From: an uncultured Bacilli bacterium
GTDB taxonomy: Bacteria > Bacillota_I > Bacilli_A > RF39 > UBA660
Direction: 5' to 3'
DNA length: 64,000 bases
NCBI GenBank assembly: GCA_934131005.1
Contig: CAKOYV010000001.1
Span: 124,001 to 188,000 of the forward strand
Shown: positions 43,010-51,893 of the stretch, in pieces
Layout of the letters: the number at the start of each line of letters is the position of its first letter
Position numbering within the stretch: position 1 is the first letter of the stretch
Made by a program: the position numbers and the translations under genes
Notes under the pieces: generated by a model
The model's database searches: none
What the model saw: the letters and a program-made list of their open reading frames with translations, nothing else
What the model was told of the DNA's origin: nothing

Positions 43010-43480
43010 ATTTCTAAAAAAATCATATATATATGGCATAACCATCAAAAATAAAACCAATATAAAAATTATTACTATTCCCGTTTTAAACTCTTTAGAA
43101 TGAATTAAATTAGAGATAGGATTATCACCCTTTCTCTTTTTTTCTTTCATTACTGGTGCATAAGAATAATTATTATTACTTCTAGTATGCGAATTATCAT
43201 CTTCCGAAAAATCAGCAGCAGTCAAATTACTATTACTAGAAAAATCACTATCTTCATTAATATCATTATTCAAAAATCCGGCATCTCTACTATCATCACT
43301 CGCATAATTACTGTATCCTAAATCCTTCATATTAACCCCCGTAGCACTATTAAGATTAATTTGAGGATTTTCAATAGCTGTATTTAAATTTGAACTAGCA
43401 CGATATGGTGTAGTTTCCCTAGAATTGTTACCTAAACTATTATCATATGAATTATTATTATCTAAATTATTCTCATTCAT
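42986..43480 (-). CDS. Tail-anchored Asn/Ser-rich membrane protein
   Basis: 164 residues. The first 115 are low-complexity Asn, Ser and Asp, probably disordered; then a basic segment (PVMKEKKRKGDN) and one hydrophobic C-terminal segment (about 134-153). This is the layout of a C-tail-anchored protein with a cytosolic disordered domain. It follows the repeat-rich membrane protein by 28 bases, so both are likely transcribed together. No function is recognised. Confidence 0.65.
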   Translation of the reverse strand: MNENNLDNNNSYDNSLGNNSRETTPYRASSNLNTAIENPQINLNSATGVNMKDLGYSNYASDDSRDAGFLNNDINEDSDFSSNSNLTAADFSEDDNSHTRSNNNYSYAPVMKEKKRKGDNPISNLIHSKEFKTGIVIIFILVLFLMVMPYIYDFFRNLGMQFTA

Positions 43481-43508
43481 ATTAATTCCTCTCTATCTAA
43501 TTTGATTG

Positions 43509-45026
43509 TTATTCATTATTTGCAAACATACTAGAAATATCAAAAGGTTTTGCCCCATCTGTAGTAACTACACCTGAATTAGTTGTAGAAGTACCTGTTG
43601 CATTTGATTCAGTAGTTTTGTTTTTCATCATTGGCTCTACTGTTGGAGTCTCCATTGCAGGAGTATTATTCATCATTGGCTCTACTGCTGGTGTTTCCAT
43701 TGCAGGAGTATTATTCATCATTGGTTCTACTGCTGGTGTTTCCATTGCAGAAGTATTGTTCATCATTGGCTCTACTGCTGGTGTTTCCATTGCAGGAGTA
43801 TTATTCATCATTGGCTCAACTGTTGGAGTTTCCATCACAGGAGTATTGTTCATCATTGGTTCTACTGTTGGGGTTTCCATTGCAGGAGTATTATTCACCA
43901 TTGGCTCTACTACTGGAGTTCCCATCACAGAAGTATTGTTCATCATTGGCTCTACTACTGGAGTTTCCATTGCAGGAGTATTATTCATCATTGGCTCAAC
44001 TGTTGGAGTTTCCATTGCAGGAGTATTATTCATCATTGGCTCAACTGTTGGAGTTTCCATTGCAGGAGTATTGTTCATCATTGGTTCTACTGCTGGTGTT
44101 TCCATCACAGGAGTATTATTCATCATTGGTTCTACTACTGGAGTTCCCATCACGGGAGTATTATTCATCATTGGCTCTACTGTTGGAGTCTCCATTACAG
44201 GAGTATTATTCATCATTGGCTCAACTGTTGGAGTTTCCATCACAGGAGTATTGTTCATCATTGGTTCTACTGCTGGTGTTTCCATTGCAGGAGTATTATT
44301 CATCATTGGCTCTACTACTGGAGTTTCCATTGCAGGAGTATTATTCATCATTGGCTCAACTGCTGGTATTTCCATTACAGGAGTATTATTCATCATTGGT
44401 TCTACTGCTGGTGTTTCCATTGCAGGAGTATTATTCATCATTGGTTCTACTGCTGGTGTTTCCATTGCAGGAGTATTATTCATCATTGGCTCAACTGTTG
44501 GAGTTTCCATCACAGGAGTATTATTCATCATTGGTTCTACTGCTGGTGTTTCCATCACAGGAGTATTATTCATCATTGGCTCTACTGCTGGAGTTCCCAT
44601 CACAGGAGTATTATTCATCATTGGCTCTACTGCTGGTGTTTCCATTGCAGGAGTATTATTCATCATTGGCTCTACTGCTGGTGTTTCCATCACAGGAGTA
44701 TTATTCATCATTTGATTATTATCTAAATTTTCACTTCCAATAATATTATTATTTCCATTATTTGCTATTTCATTCATATTAACCTGCATTCCCATTGCCA
44801 TTCCTGTTCCTAAATTATTTTCATTCATATTATTATCACCTACACTTTGTATATTATTATCAATATTTTCTTGATTTAATTGTTTATCATTATTCTTTTT
44901 ATTTTTAGTACTAACACTACTCCTACCCCTAGCATCTGCTAAAAACCCAATAACACCAATTACTAATATTATTAATACAACCAAAATCCAAATATAATTT
45001 TGGAGTAAAAAATCAACAAAACTCAT
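43509..45026 (-). CDS. Membrane protein with 24 copies of a 15-residue repeat
   Basis: 505 residues. A membrane segment at about 8-30 (YIWILVVLIILVIG) precedes a basic stop-transfer and an Asn-rich region. Residues about 106-465 are 24 head-to-tail copies of the consensus MMNNTPVMETPAVEP. The C-terminal 40 residues are polar. The repeat is Met/Asn/Thr/Pro-rich, likely extended or disordered, and such arrays often vary in copy number. The second ATG, six bases after GGAGG, is used. Cytosolic or outside orientation is not certain; positive residues after the segment favour a cytosolic repeat domain. Confidence 0.7.
   Translation of the reverse strand: MSFVDFLLQNYIWILVVLIILVIGVIGFLADARGRSSVSTKNKKNNDKQLNQENIDNNIQSVGDNNMNENNLGTGMAMGMQVNMNEIANNGNNNIIGSENLDNNQMMNNTPVMETPAVEPMMNNTPAMETPAVEPMMNNTPVMGTPAVEPMMNNTPVMETPAVEPMMNNTPVMETPTVEPMMNNTPAMETPAVEPMMNNTPAMETPAVEPMMNNTPVMEIPAVEPMMNNTPAMETPVVEPMMNNTPAMETPAVEPMMNNTPVMETPTVEPMMNNTPVMETPTVEPMMNNTPVMGTPVVEPMMNNTPVMETPAVEPMMNNTPAMETPTVEPMMNNTPAMETPTVEPMMNNTPAMETPVVEPMMNNTSVMGTPVVEPMVNNTPAMETPTVEPMMNNTPVMETPTVEPMMNNTPAMETPAVEPMMNNTSAMETPAVEPMMNNTPAMETPAVEPMMNNTPAMETPTVEPMMKNKTTESNATGTSTTNSGVVTTDGAKPFDISSMFANNE
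43632..44711 (-). repeat. 24-copy 45-bp in-frame tandem repeat
   Basis: The 1,080 bases encode 24 near-identical 15-codon units. Variation is confined to a few positions (Ala/Val, Glu/Gly, Ala/Thr/Val at fixed sites), so units probably exchange by unequal recombination. Because the unit is a multiple of three, changes in copy number would keep the frame. Long open frames on the opposite strand are a by-product. Confidence 0.95.
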
Positions 45027-45166
45027 ATTCATCCTCCTCTTTATCCTATATAAAGACTAACATAAAAAAAGAAAAAAGTAAATATTTTTCCTCAATTATC
45101 CCAAATTATTAATTCAATATTTTTTATATTTTTCTATAAAGCAAGCAAAAAAACAAGTAAAAATCA

Positions 45167-46867
45167 CTACAATTCTTCACCAAAATTATCCTCAACTAAT
45201 CTAATAGCACCCATTGAAGCTTGAAGTGATTGATCATACTGCCCCTTATAAAATAATGTTGTAGCTTTCTCAAGTCCCATCTCAACTTTTGGGTAAGTAC
45301 TTCTATACCTATTACCATATATAATCATTTTTTCACTCATCATTGAAGCTTTTATCATATCATTAGTTTTATTATAAATTTTAAAAACTAAATCTCTAGC
45401 TGTATCAACTCTAATATTTAAAATCTTAATCACAATAGGTTTTTTATCTAACTCTTTAACAATCTCCCTAATAGCATCCTGTGCTTCTTTAAGTTCAACA
45501 TAGTAACTACTAGGAATCACTGGCAATTTATAATCCTTAAGCTTATATTTAGCTTTCTTTAATAATTCTTGAATAGTCTGTAATTGCTCCTTAGCTCTAT
45601 ATTCATCATCCTTCATACTAGTAATTGATCTAAGCTGATAGTCTAAATCATCCTGTAATCTAGATAATTTTATAGATAACCCATCCAATTCATCATTCAA
45701 TTTAGAATAAGCAAAAGTTTTAGATTTACCATGTTCAAGCAAAGATTTAAAATCTTCATTAATAATTTCCAAATTTTTATTTAAAACACTAAATCTATTT
45801 ATCTCTTCCTCTGTTAAGTCATAAGTAACTCGAATATCATCAATTTGAACATAAATATCATACACAACCTTATTAACTTTTTCAAGTTTCAATCTAAATT
45901 TCTTACAGCCTTCTTTAAATAAATCTTTGCTCTCTTTTTCCTTATCAAAATCAGCAAATAAATTATTAAAATAATCTAACATTGTTTTAAGTTCAACATC
46001 TGACTCTTTAATATTCATTTCCAATTTCATTACTCTCTCCATAATATCATGAGCTTTATTAGAGATTTCATCCAAATTATATTCAACATTCAAATAATCC
46101 AAAGGATAACCATCTCTAATCATCCTAGCATACATAACCCTAGCCTCTTCAACCTTACCAGGAATAAGTACACTAGCCATCAAAACAATAGCCGGAAGAT
46201 CATTTAAAATATTACGCAAATTATTAATTTCATCTTCAATGACAATAACAATCTTTTCAACTTCAACATAATCATTTTTATCCATAGATTGCTCAAACAA
46301 TTGAAATTGATTATCTATCTTATCAAAAACTCCCCTAATAGCATCCGCAACATCACCATAATCTTTAATACAACGTTCAAACTTAGCCGATAACTCTCTA
46401 TAAGTAATCTTAAGTTTTGTAATTAAAGCTCTATTCCTCTCCTCACTATTAGTAATAATTTGAATCTCACTAATAAGTTTATCACTTCTTCTCTTAAGCC
46501 TTTCAATCTCAAGTTCAATATCTGTCATCTTTCTAATAGCATTCTCATACTCATGCCTATCAATCATAAAATCAACTTCACTAATCTCATCAGTAATTTT
46601 AGGTAACATATCATCCTTAATATAATTAAAAGATTTATCCCAATCATCTAATTTATGCTGTAAATTATCTGTCTTAACCAAATCCCTAACTTTAGTTATT
46701 TCAGACAAAATTTTAACATTAATAAGTTTATTTTTTTCAATATCTAAAAGATTAGCTTTATTTTTATAACGTTTACTAGCTTTTTTTCTTGTAACAACAA
46801 AAGTAATAATTGCTAGTACTATTGCAAAAACAAAAGTCGTAAATACCATTAATATTACATTGTCCAT
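45167..46867 (-). CDS. ezrA: Septation ring formation regulator EzrA
   Basis: Membrane-linked regulator of FtsZ ring assembly. One N-terminal membrane segment (about 5-24), then spectrin-like coiled helices to the end. The signature ILNDLPAIVLMASVLIPGKVEEARVMY-type EzrA core is present as NLRNILNDLPAI (about 215-226), then MIRDGYPLDYLNVE. Length of 566 residues matches EzrA. ATG after AGGTGG. Monocistronic, between the repeat protein and typA. Assignment is firm for this family in low-GC Gram-positives. Confidence 0.9.
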   Translation of the reverse strand: MDNVILMVFTTFVFAIVLAIITFVVTRKKASKRYKNKANLLDIEKNKLINVKILSEITKVRDLVKTDNLQHKLDDWDKSFNYIKDDMLPKITDEISEVDFMIDRHEYENAIRKMTDIELEIERLKRRSDKLISEIQIITNSEERNRALITKLKITYRELSAKFERCIKDYGDVADAIRGVFDKIDNQFQLFEQSMDKNDYVEVEKIVIVIEDEINNLRNILNDLPAIVLMASVLIPGKVEEARVMYARMIRDGYPLDYLNVEYNLDEISNKAHDIMERVMKLEMNIKESDVELKTMLDYFNNLFADFDKEKESKDLFKEGCKKFRLKLEKVNKVVYDIYVQIDDIRVTYDLTEEEINRFSVLNKNLEIINEDFKSLLEHGKSKTFAYSKLNDELDGLSIKLSRLQDDLDYQLRSITSMKDDEYRAKEQLQTIQELLKKAKYKLKDYKLPVIPSSYYVELKEAQDAIREIVKELDKKPIVIKILNIRVDTARDLVFKIYNKTNDMIKASMMSEKMIIYGNRYRSTYPKVEMGLEKATTLFYKGQYDQSLQASMGAIRLVEDNFGEEL

Positions 46868-47107
46868 CTAAATCACCACCTATAATAAAGCTATATAATA
46901 TATTTTAACATATTTTTACTATTTTTTTTAGATATTTTTCTAACTTTACAAAACAAAATCAAATTTTAACACTAAAATTATTTTTTTATTATCCATCCCA
47001 TAACTACCAAAATCTATTGTAATAGTTTCACCAAAGAATTCTAAAAAAAGTTCTCAATTAAAAAGAAAGCTCTCAAGAAAAATACTCATATTAAAAAATG
47101 ACAAAAC
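46868..47107. other. Non-coding stretch between ezrA and typA
   Basis: AT-rich; no gene seen. The part near ezrA should hold its promoter (TATTATATAG-like sequence about 25 bases before the start), without a clear -35. Confidence 0.4.
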
Positions 47108-47146
47108 AAAAGAAAGTTCCAATATTCAAAAGAACTTTCCTTTTTA
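47108..47146 (-). terminator. Terminator after typA
   Basis: GAAAGTTC pairs with GAACTTTC across a 12-base loop, with A- and T-runs at both sides, just behind the typA stop. Confidence 0.75.
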
Positions 47147-47160
47147 TAAAAATATCTTAA

Positions 47161-48975
47161 CTAATTATTTTTCTTATTATCAGCTTTTTTTCTTAATTCA
47201 GTATTTAAAATTCTCTTTCTAATTCTAATAGCATTAGGAGTTACCTCTACAAGCTCATCAGCATTAATATATTCCAAAGCATATTCAAGTGTAATAGGTC
47301 TAGGTCTCTTAAGAACAACCGTATGATCAGAACCAGCTGCTCTCGTATTAGTAAGTTGCTTACCACGAACAACATTAACAGCCAAATCATTATCTCTATT
47401 ACATTCTCCAACTACCATACCTTCATATACATCAACACCAGGTTCAATAAACATAGTACCTCTATCAGCCAAATTACCAATAGCATAACCAGTAGCCTTA
47501 CCATTCTCCATAGAAACAAGCACTCCTAATTTTCTTTGACCAACATTAACAGAAGGTGATGGTTCATAATCTTTATAAGTATGATTAATAATACCATATC
47601 CCTTTGTCATAGTCATAAAATCTGTCATAAATCCAATAAGGCCACGAGAAGGAACAACATAATTAAGTCGCGTTAAATTATTAACCGTACTCATATTTTC
47701 CATAACAGCACCCCTTAAACCTAATGCTTCTATAACACTACCCATAGACTCCTCAGGAACTTCTATCTGAACATCTTCATAAGGCTCACACTTAACACCA
47801 TCAATCTCACGAACAATAACCTCAGGTCTAGATACCTGTAACTCAAAACCTTCTCTACGTAAATTTTCAATTAAAATAGATAAATGTAACTCACCACGAC
47901 CAGATACTGTCCAAGATTCATTACCAGCTTGTTCAACACGTAAACTAACATCCTTCTGTGTCTCTCTAAACAACCTATCAGCAATCTTACTAGCTGTAAT
48001 AAACTTACCATCACGTCCAACAAATGGACTATTATTAGTCATAAATGTCATCTTCAACGTAGGCTCATCAATTCTAAGAATTGGCAAAGCTTCCTCATGA
48101 CCAATATCACAAACAGTCTCTCCTACTGAAATATCAGGCATACCAGCAATCGCAATTATCTCACCAGCATGTGCCTCCTTAATTTCAATTCTCTTAAGTC
48201 CCAAAAATCCAAATAATTTTTGAATTCTAAATTGCTTAATACTACCATCTAATCTAACACAACTAACCATCTCATTCTCACGAACATGACCAGATTTAAC
48301 ACGACCAATACCAATTCTTCCAACAAAATCATTATAATCCAAAAGTGCAGGTTGGAATTGTAAATGACCATCAGGATTAACATCAGGTGCTGGTATCTCA
48401 TCAATAATTAAATTAAATAATGGAGTATAATCTTCACTCTGTGTACTAACATCACTATCTAAACTACAAGTACCATTAAGTGCTGATACATAAGCTGTCT
48501 TAAACTCAAGTTGTGAATCATCTGCTCCAAGCTCAATAAATAAATCCAAAACTTCATCCAAAACCTCATTAACCCTAGCAGTAGGCTTATCAACTTTATT
48601 TATAACAACAACTGGTTTAACTCCAGCCTCCATAGCTTTCTTTAATACAAATCTAGTTTGAGGCATTGTACCCTCATATGCATCAACAACAAGTAAAACA
48701 CCATCAACCATATTCATAATACGTTCAACTTCGCCACCAAAATCAGCATGCCCTGGAGTATCCAAAATATTAATTCTATAACCATTATAATCAATAGCAG
48801 TTGTTTTTGATAAAATAGTTATACCTCTCTCCTTCTCAATATCATTAGAATCCATGACTCTCTCTTCAACAGCCTCATTATCTCTAAAAGTTCCACTCTT
48901 TCTAAGCAACTGGTCAACCAAAGTAGTCTTACCATGGTCAACGTGTGCAATAATCGCAATATTTCTAATATTCAT
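47161..48975 (-). CDS. typA: Ribosome-associated GTPase TypA/BipA
   Basis: Translational GTPase that aids ribosome assembly in the cold and under stress. G1 AHVDHGKTT (about 10-18), G2 RGITI, G3 DTPGHADF (about 73-80), G4 NKVDKP (about 126-131) and SALNG; then domain II and the TypA C-terminal domain. 604 residues is normal. The start is ATG six bases after GAGGTGA, seven codons inside the longest frame. A TG-A-TATAAT extended -10 lies upstream. Confidence 0.97.
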   Translation of the reverse strand: MNIRNIAIIAHVDHGKTTLVDQLLRKSGTFRDNEAVEERVMDSNDIEKERGITILSKTTAIDYNGYRINILDTPGHADFGGEVERIMNMVDGVLLVVDAYEGTMPQTRFVLKKAMEAGVKPVVVINKVDKPTARVNEVLDEVLDLFIELGADDSQLEFKTAYVSALNGTCSLDSDVSTQSEDYTPLFNLIIDEIPAPDVNPDGHLQFQPALLDYNDFVGRIGIGRVKSGHVRENEMVSCVRLDGSIKQFRIQKLFGFLGLKRIEIKEAHAGEIIAIAGMPDISVGETVCDIGHEEALPILRIDEPTLKMTFMTNNSPFVGRDGKFITASKIADRLFRETQKDVSLRVEQAGNESWTVSGRGELHLSILIENLRREGFELQVSRPEVIVREIDGVKCEPYEDVQIEVPEESMGSVIEALGLRGAVMENMSTVNNLTRLNYVVPSRGLIGFMTDFMTMTKGYGIINHTYKDYEPSPSVNVGQRKLGVLVSMENGKATGYAIGNLADRGTMFIEPGVDVYEGMVVGECNRDNDLAVNVVRGKQLTNTRAAGSDHTVVLKRPRPITLEYALEYINADELVEVTPNAIRIRKRILNTELRKKADNKKNN

Positions 48976-49393
48976 ACTCTTCACCTCTTTTTTCATACCG
49001 ACCTATTATATCACAAAACACATCAAAATTCACATTTTTTCTTAATTTTTCTAAAAAACTTAACTATAATTAAAGCAAGATATACTAGTTTAGAAAAAAC
49101 AAAACCACAAAAATATATAAATAACCAAAAGAAAAATAGATAATTTTCCTAACTAAGTTCCTATTCGTTAAGCCAAGTAAACACCAACTAAAAGATGCCT
49201 ATCAGAACCATCATTATCTATCTCTATTTTTCCATATTCTAAAAAAGTCTATAAACTATTTATAGTATTTACTAAAAGTTATAAAATATCTAAATATTTA
49301 CTGAAAACTAAAATATCTAAACATTTACTAAAATTATTATTTACTGAAAACTAAAATATATAAACATTTACTAAAATTATTATTTACTAAAAA
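48976..49393. other. Non-coding stretch between typA and yebC
   Basis: No gene visible. The end near typA holds its extended -10 promoter. The end near yebC consists of an AT-rich 43-bp tandem repeat. No strong terminator for yebC is visible. Confidence 0.5.
49005..49013 (-). promoter_or_regulatory. Extended -10 promoter for typA
   Basis: TGATATAAT on the minus strand, part of TGTGATATAAT, 30 bases before the ATG; identical to the essC promoter core. Confidence 0.55.
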
Positions 49394-49395
49394 CT
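49268..49395. repeat. 43-bp AT-rich tandem repeat
   Basis: TTTACTGAAAACTAAAATAT is the start of a 43-base unit that occurs twice in full with one mismatch, then a partial third copy runs into the yebC stop, and a shorter degenerate copy precedes. Period is 43 bases. No coding potential. Confidence 0.8.
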
Positions 49396-50113
49396 ATAAT
49401 TCCATATTATGATAAACTTCTTGAACATCATCCAAATCTTCCAAATCATTAATTAATCTCATAACTTTATCTGTAGTCTCTTCATCTAAACTAATATAAT
49501 TATCTGGAACATAAGTAACAGAAGAATTAATAAATTCTGTATATCCTAAAGACTCTAGCCCATCCTTAACACTAAGAAAAGTATCAGGAGTAGTCTCAAT
49601 AACATAACAATCATCCATTGCCTTAAAATCTAACACATCAAATTCCATTACATCTTCCATTAATTTATCTTCATCATAAGACTTATCCATTACAATAACG
49701 CCACGTCTATTAAACATATAACTAACAGACCCAGCAGTACCAAGATTACCACCTCTTTTAGATAAAGTACTTCTAACAAAAGAAGCTGTTCTATTCTTAT
49801 TATCAGTCAAACAATCAATCATAATTGCAATACCAGCAGGGCCATATCCTTCATATCTAATAGCATCATAATTATCCCCACTGCCCTTATTCTTAGCTTT
49901 ATCAATAGCACTTTGAATATTAGATTTAGGCATATTCTCACTCTTAGCCTTCTCAATAACCATTCTAAGAGAAGCATTATTAGCAGGATCAGCCTCTCCT
50001 CCCTTAGCTGCCACATAAATCTCTTTAGCTAACTTTGCAAAAACTTTACCACGTTCTGCATCAATAGCCCCTTTCTTTCTCTTAATAGTTGACCACTTAC
50101 TATGTCCTGACAT
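49394..50113 (-). CDS. yebC: YebC/PmpR-family regulator
   Basis: The first residues SGHSKWSTIKRKKGAID, then GGEADPANN and RYEGYGPAGIAI (about 85-96), are the YebC/PmpR family, now associated both with DNA-binding regulation and with rescue of ribosomes stalled at proline stretches. At 239 residues it is full length. ATG after AAGGAG. It follows the tadC gene by 63 bases in the same direction and may share its transcript. Confidence 0.94.
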   Translation of the reverse strand: MSGHSKWSTIKRKKGAIDAERGKVFAKLAKEIYVAAKGGEADPANNASLRMVIEKAKSENMPKSNIQSAIDKAKNKGSGDNYDAIRYEGYGPAGIAIMIDCLTDNKNRTASFVRSTLSKRGGNLGTAGSVSYMFNRRGVIVMDKSYDEDKLMEDVMEFDVLDFKAMDDCYVIETTPDTFLSVKDGLESLGYTEFINSSVTYVPDNYISLDEETTDKVMRLINDLEDLDDVQEVYHNMEL

Positions 50114-50176
50114 ATAATCATCTCCTTCTAAAAAATCTATTTAATATTTTATACCAAATTACCAAAAAGTCAATTC

Positions 50177-50878
50177 TTAATTAAGATAACCTAACAAAAC
50201 TGGTGCTAAGATAATAAGAAGAATTAAAGGAATAAAGAAAAATACCGAAATAATACTTATCTTAATAGGCACCTTACTAATCTCAGCCTTAACCTCCATC
50301 TTTCTCTTCTCACGTAAATAATCAATTTGATTATATAAACTCCTAATAATACTACTACCATATAAATCAGCCTGTGTTAAAGACAAAATAATATTATTAA
50401 CAGAATCACTAGGAATAACAGCCTGCATATCTAAAAGAGCCTCAGTTAAACTCTTGCCATACTTTACTTCTCTTAAAACCTCAGCAAATTCATCACGAAG
50501 ACTACCAGTACAACTATCAACAGTAACCATAATAGCTTCCTGCAAATTCCTACCAGTCTCTAAAGATAAAGTCAAAATTTCAAAAAAATTAATAGACTCA
50601 CTCTCAAGTCTTAATAAACGTTTTTGAATATTGTAATCAAGCATCAAATAAGTAACTCCCTTATAATAACCAAAGCATAACAAAGGTGCTACAATATAAC
50701 CAAATTTACTAACAAATAAGAAAATAATAAATATCAAAACAGAACCATATAATCTTAAATCAAGAAAAGAATAAACATCAACCCCAGCACTAATTCCTAA
50801 TAATTTTATCTTTCGAGAAATATCTAAAATAGTCTTCTTACCATATATTTTCTTTGATATATATCTTTGATTCTTCAT
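50177..50878 (-). CDS. TadC-like type II secretion F-domain protein
   Basis: Inner-membrane platform protein of a Tad pilus. A hydrophobic region (about 47-75) precedes the T2SSF domain (FFEILTLSLETGRNLQEAI at about 100-118, LREVKYGKSLTEALLDM about 137) and a final pair of membrane helices (about 207-230). 233 residues is shorter than TadC proteins of Proteobacteria (about 300) but normal for this arrangement. ATG after AGGTG, three bases after tadB. Acts with the TadB-like protein. Confidence 0.85.
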   Translation of the reverse strand: MKNQRYISKKIYGKKTILDISRKIKLLGISAGVDVYSFLDLRLYGSVLIFIIFLFVSKFGYIVAPLLCFGYYKGVTYLMLDYNIQKRLLRLESESINFFEILTLSLETGRNLQEAIMVTVDSCTGSLRDEFAEVLREVKYGKSLTEALLDMQAVIPSDSVNNIILSLTQADLYGSSIIRSLYNQIDYLREKRKMEVKAEISKVPIKISIISVFFFIPLILLIILAPVLLGYLN

Positions 50879-50880
50879 AA

Positions 50881-51870
50881 CTACACCTGTACTTTCATTA
50901 TTTTATTTAATAAATATATGTATATAGTAAACATAATCAAAATTATTCCTAATACCATATATCCAAAAACAGATGAGAATAATGGTGAAAAATAATCTGG
51001 ACTAAGAATATAAATAACTACTGTAAATACAATAGGAATAGCCATCAAAACCTTAACTACCAAATTAGAAGCTTGTGTTGAATTTTTTAAATCTTCCTCT
51101 AACTTTTTCTTATCAAAAAGTGTCTTCTCAATAGCCGAAAAAACTGCTACTATATTTCCACCAGTTTTATTAAGAACTGTCAAAGAAGAAGAAATATACC
51201 TAGCTTCTTCTAAATTAACTCTCTTAGCAAACCTAGAAAAAGCAACATCACTACTAATTCCAAAAGATAAATCATCATATATTTTCTTAAATTCATAACA
51301 AATAGGTTTAGGCAAATCACAACTAGCAATATAAACAGCCTGCATGGTACTCTTACCAGCCTTAAAAGCATTATTAAGAAGAATTACCGCTCTAAGCATA
51401 TCTCTTCTTATCTTATTAAGCCTTCTCTTATTATAAATTGCCAAATAAATATCATACACATAATAACCAAAAATAAGACTAATAAGCATTGCCATAAAAC
51501 TAATAACTCTCCCCTGAATAGCCATTGAAACAATAACTAGTGCAACAAAACATATTGAAATTATTAACTTTATTACAATAAAATCAATAACATCAACTCT
51601 ATCTCCTGCCATTACATATTTATTATACTTTAAGGCTTGTCCTTCAAAAATACCAACCGCTTTAAGCTTCTTTCGTGATTTTTTCAAAAAACGATTATAC
51701 TTATGCCTAGCTATATCTCCCAAATTATTACCATCATCCATAATAGAATGAATACTATACCTAGATACTCTTCTTTCAAATTTAATAGCCCGATTAAGCT
51801 TAATAATCAAATCAACAAACACAACCAAGCCAAATATTAATAATAATCTTAATATAATCAAAGCATCCAT
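50881..51870 (-). CDS. TadB-like type II secretion F-domain protein
   Basis: Second Tad platform protein. Membrane segments at about 4-24 and 100-135, the T2SSF core with LLNNAFKAGKSTMQAVYIA (about 163-181) and FSRFAKRVNLEEARYIS-type region (about 207-225), and a C-terminal pair of helices (about 270-325). ATG after GAGGTGA; 24 bases after cpaF. It and TadC form the platform that CpaF drives. Confidence 0.87.
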   Translation of the reverse strand: MDALIILRLLLIFGLVVFVDLIIKLNRAIKFERRVSRYSIHSIMDDGNNLGDIARHKYNRFLKKSRKKLKAVGIFEGQALKYNKYVMAGDRVDVIDFIVIKLIISICFVALVIVSMAIQGRVISFMAMLISLIFGYYVYDIYLAIYNKRRLNKIRRDMLRAVILLNNAFKAGKSTMQAVYIASCDLPKPICYEFKKIYDDLSFGISSDVAFSRFAKRVNLEEARYISSSLTVLNKTGGNIVAVFSAIEKTLFDKKKLEEDLKNSTQASNLVVKVLMAIPIVFTVVIYILSPDYFSPLFSSVFGYMVLGIILIMFTIYIYLLNKIMKVQV

Positions 51871-51893
51871 ATAATCACCTCTATCAAAATAAC

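Noticed and set aside
43632..44711. Possible CRISPR array
   Set aside because: Units are head-to-tail without spacers and stay in one reading frame.
43618..44743. Two long plus-strand open frames (365 and 370 codons) across the repeat array
   Set aside because: They are the reverse-strand readings of the 45-bp repeat, lack ribosome sites, and encode only monotonous FIIGSTVGVSIAGVL-type or SSLALLLVFPLQ-type strings.
49268..49395. Possible CRISPR-like array
   Set aside because: The 43-bp units are contiguous with no unique spacers; it is a plain AT-rich tandem repeat.
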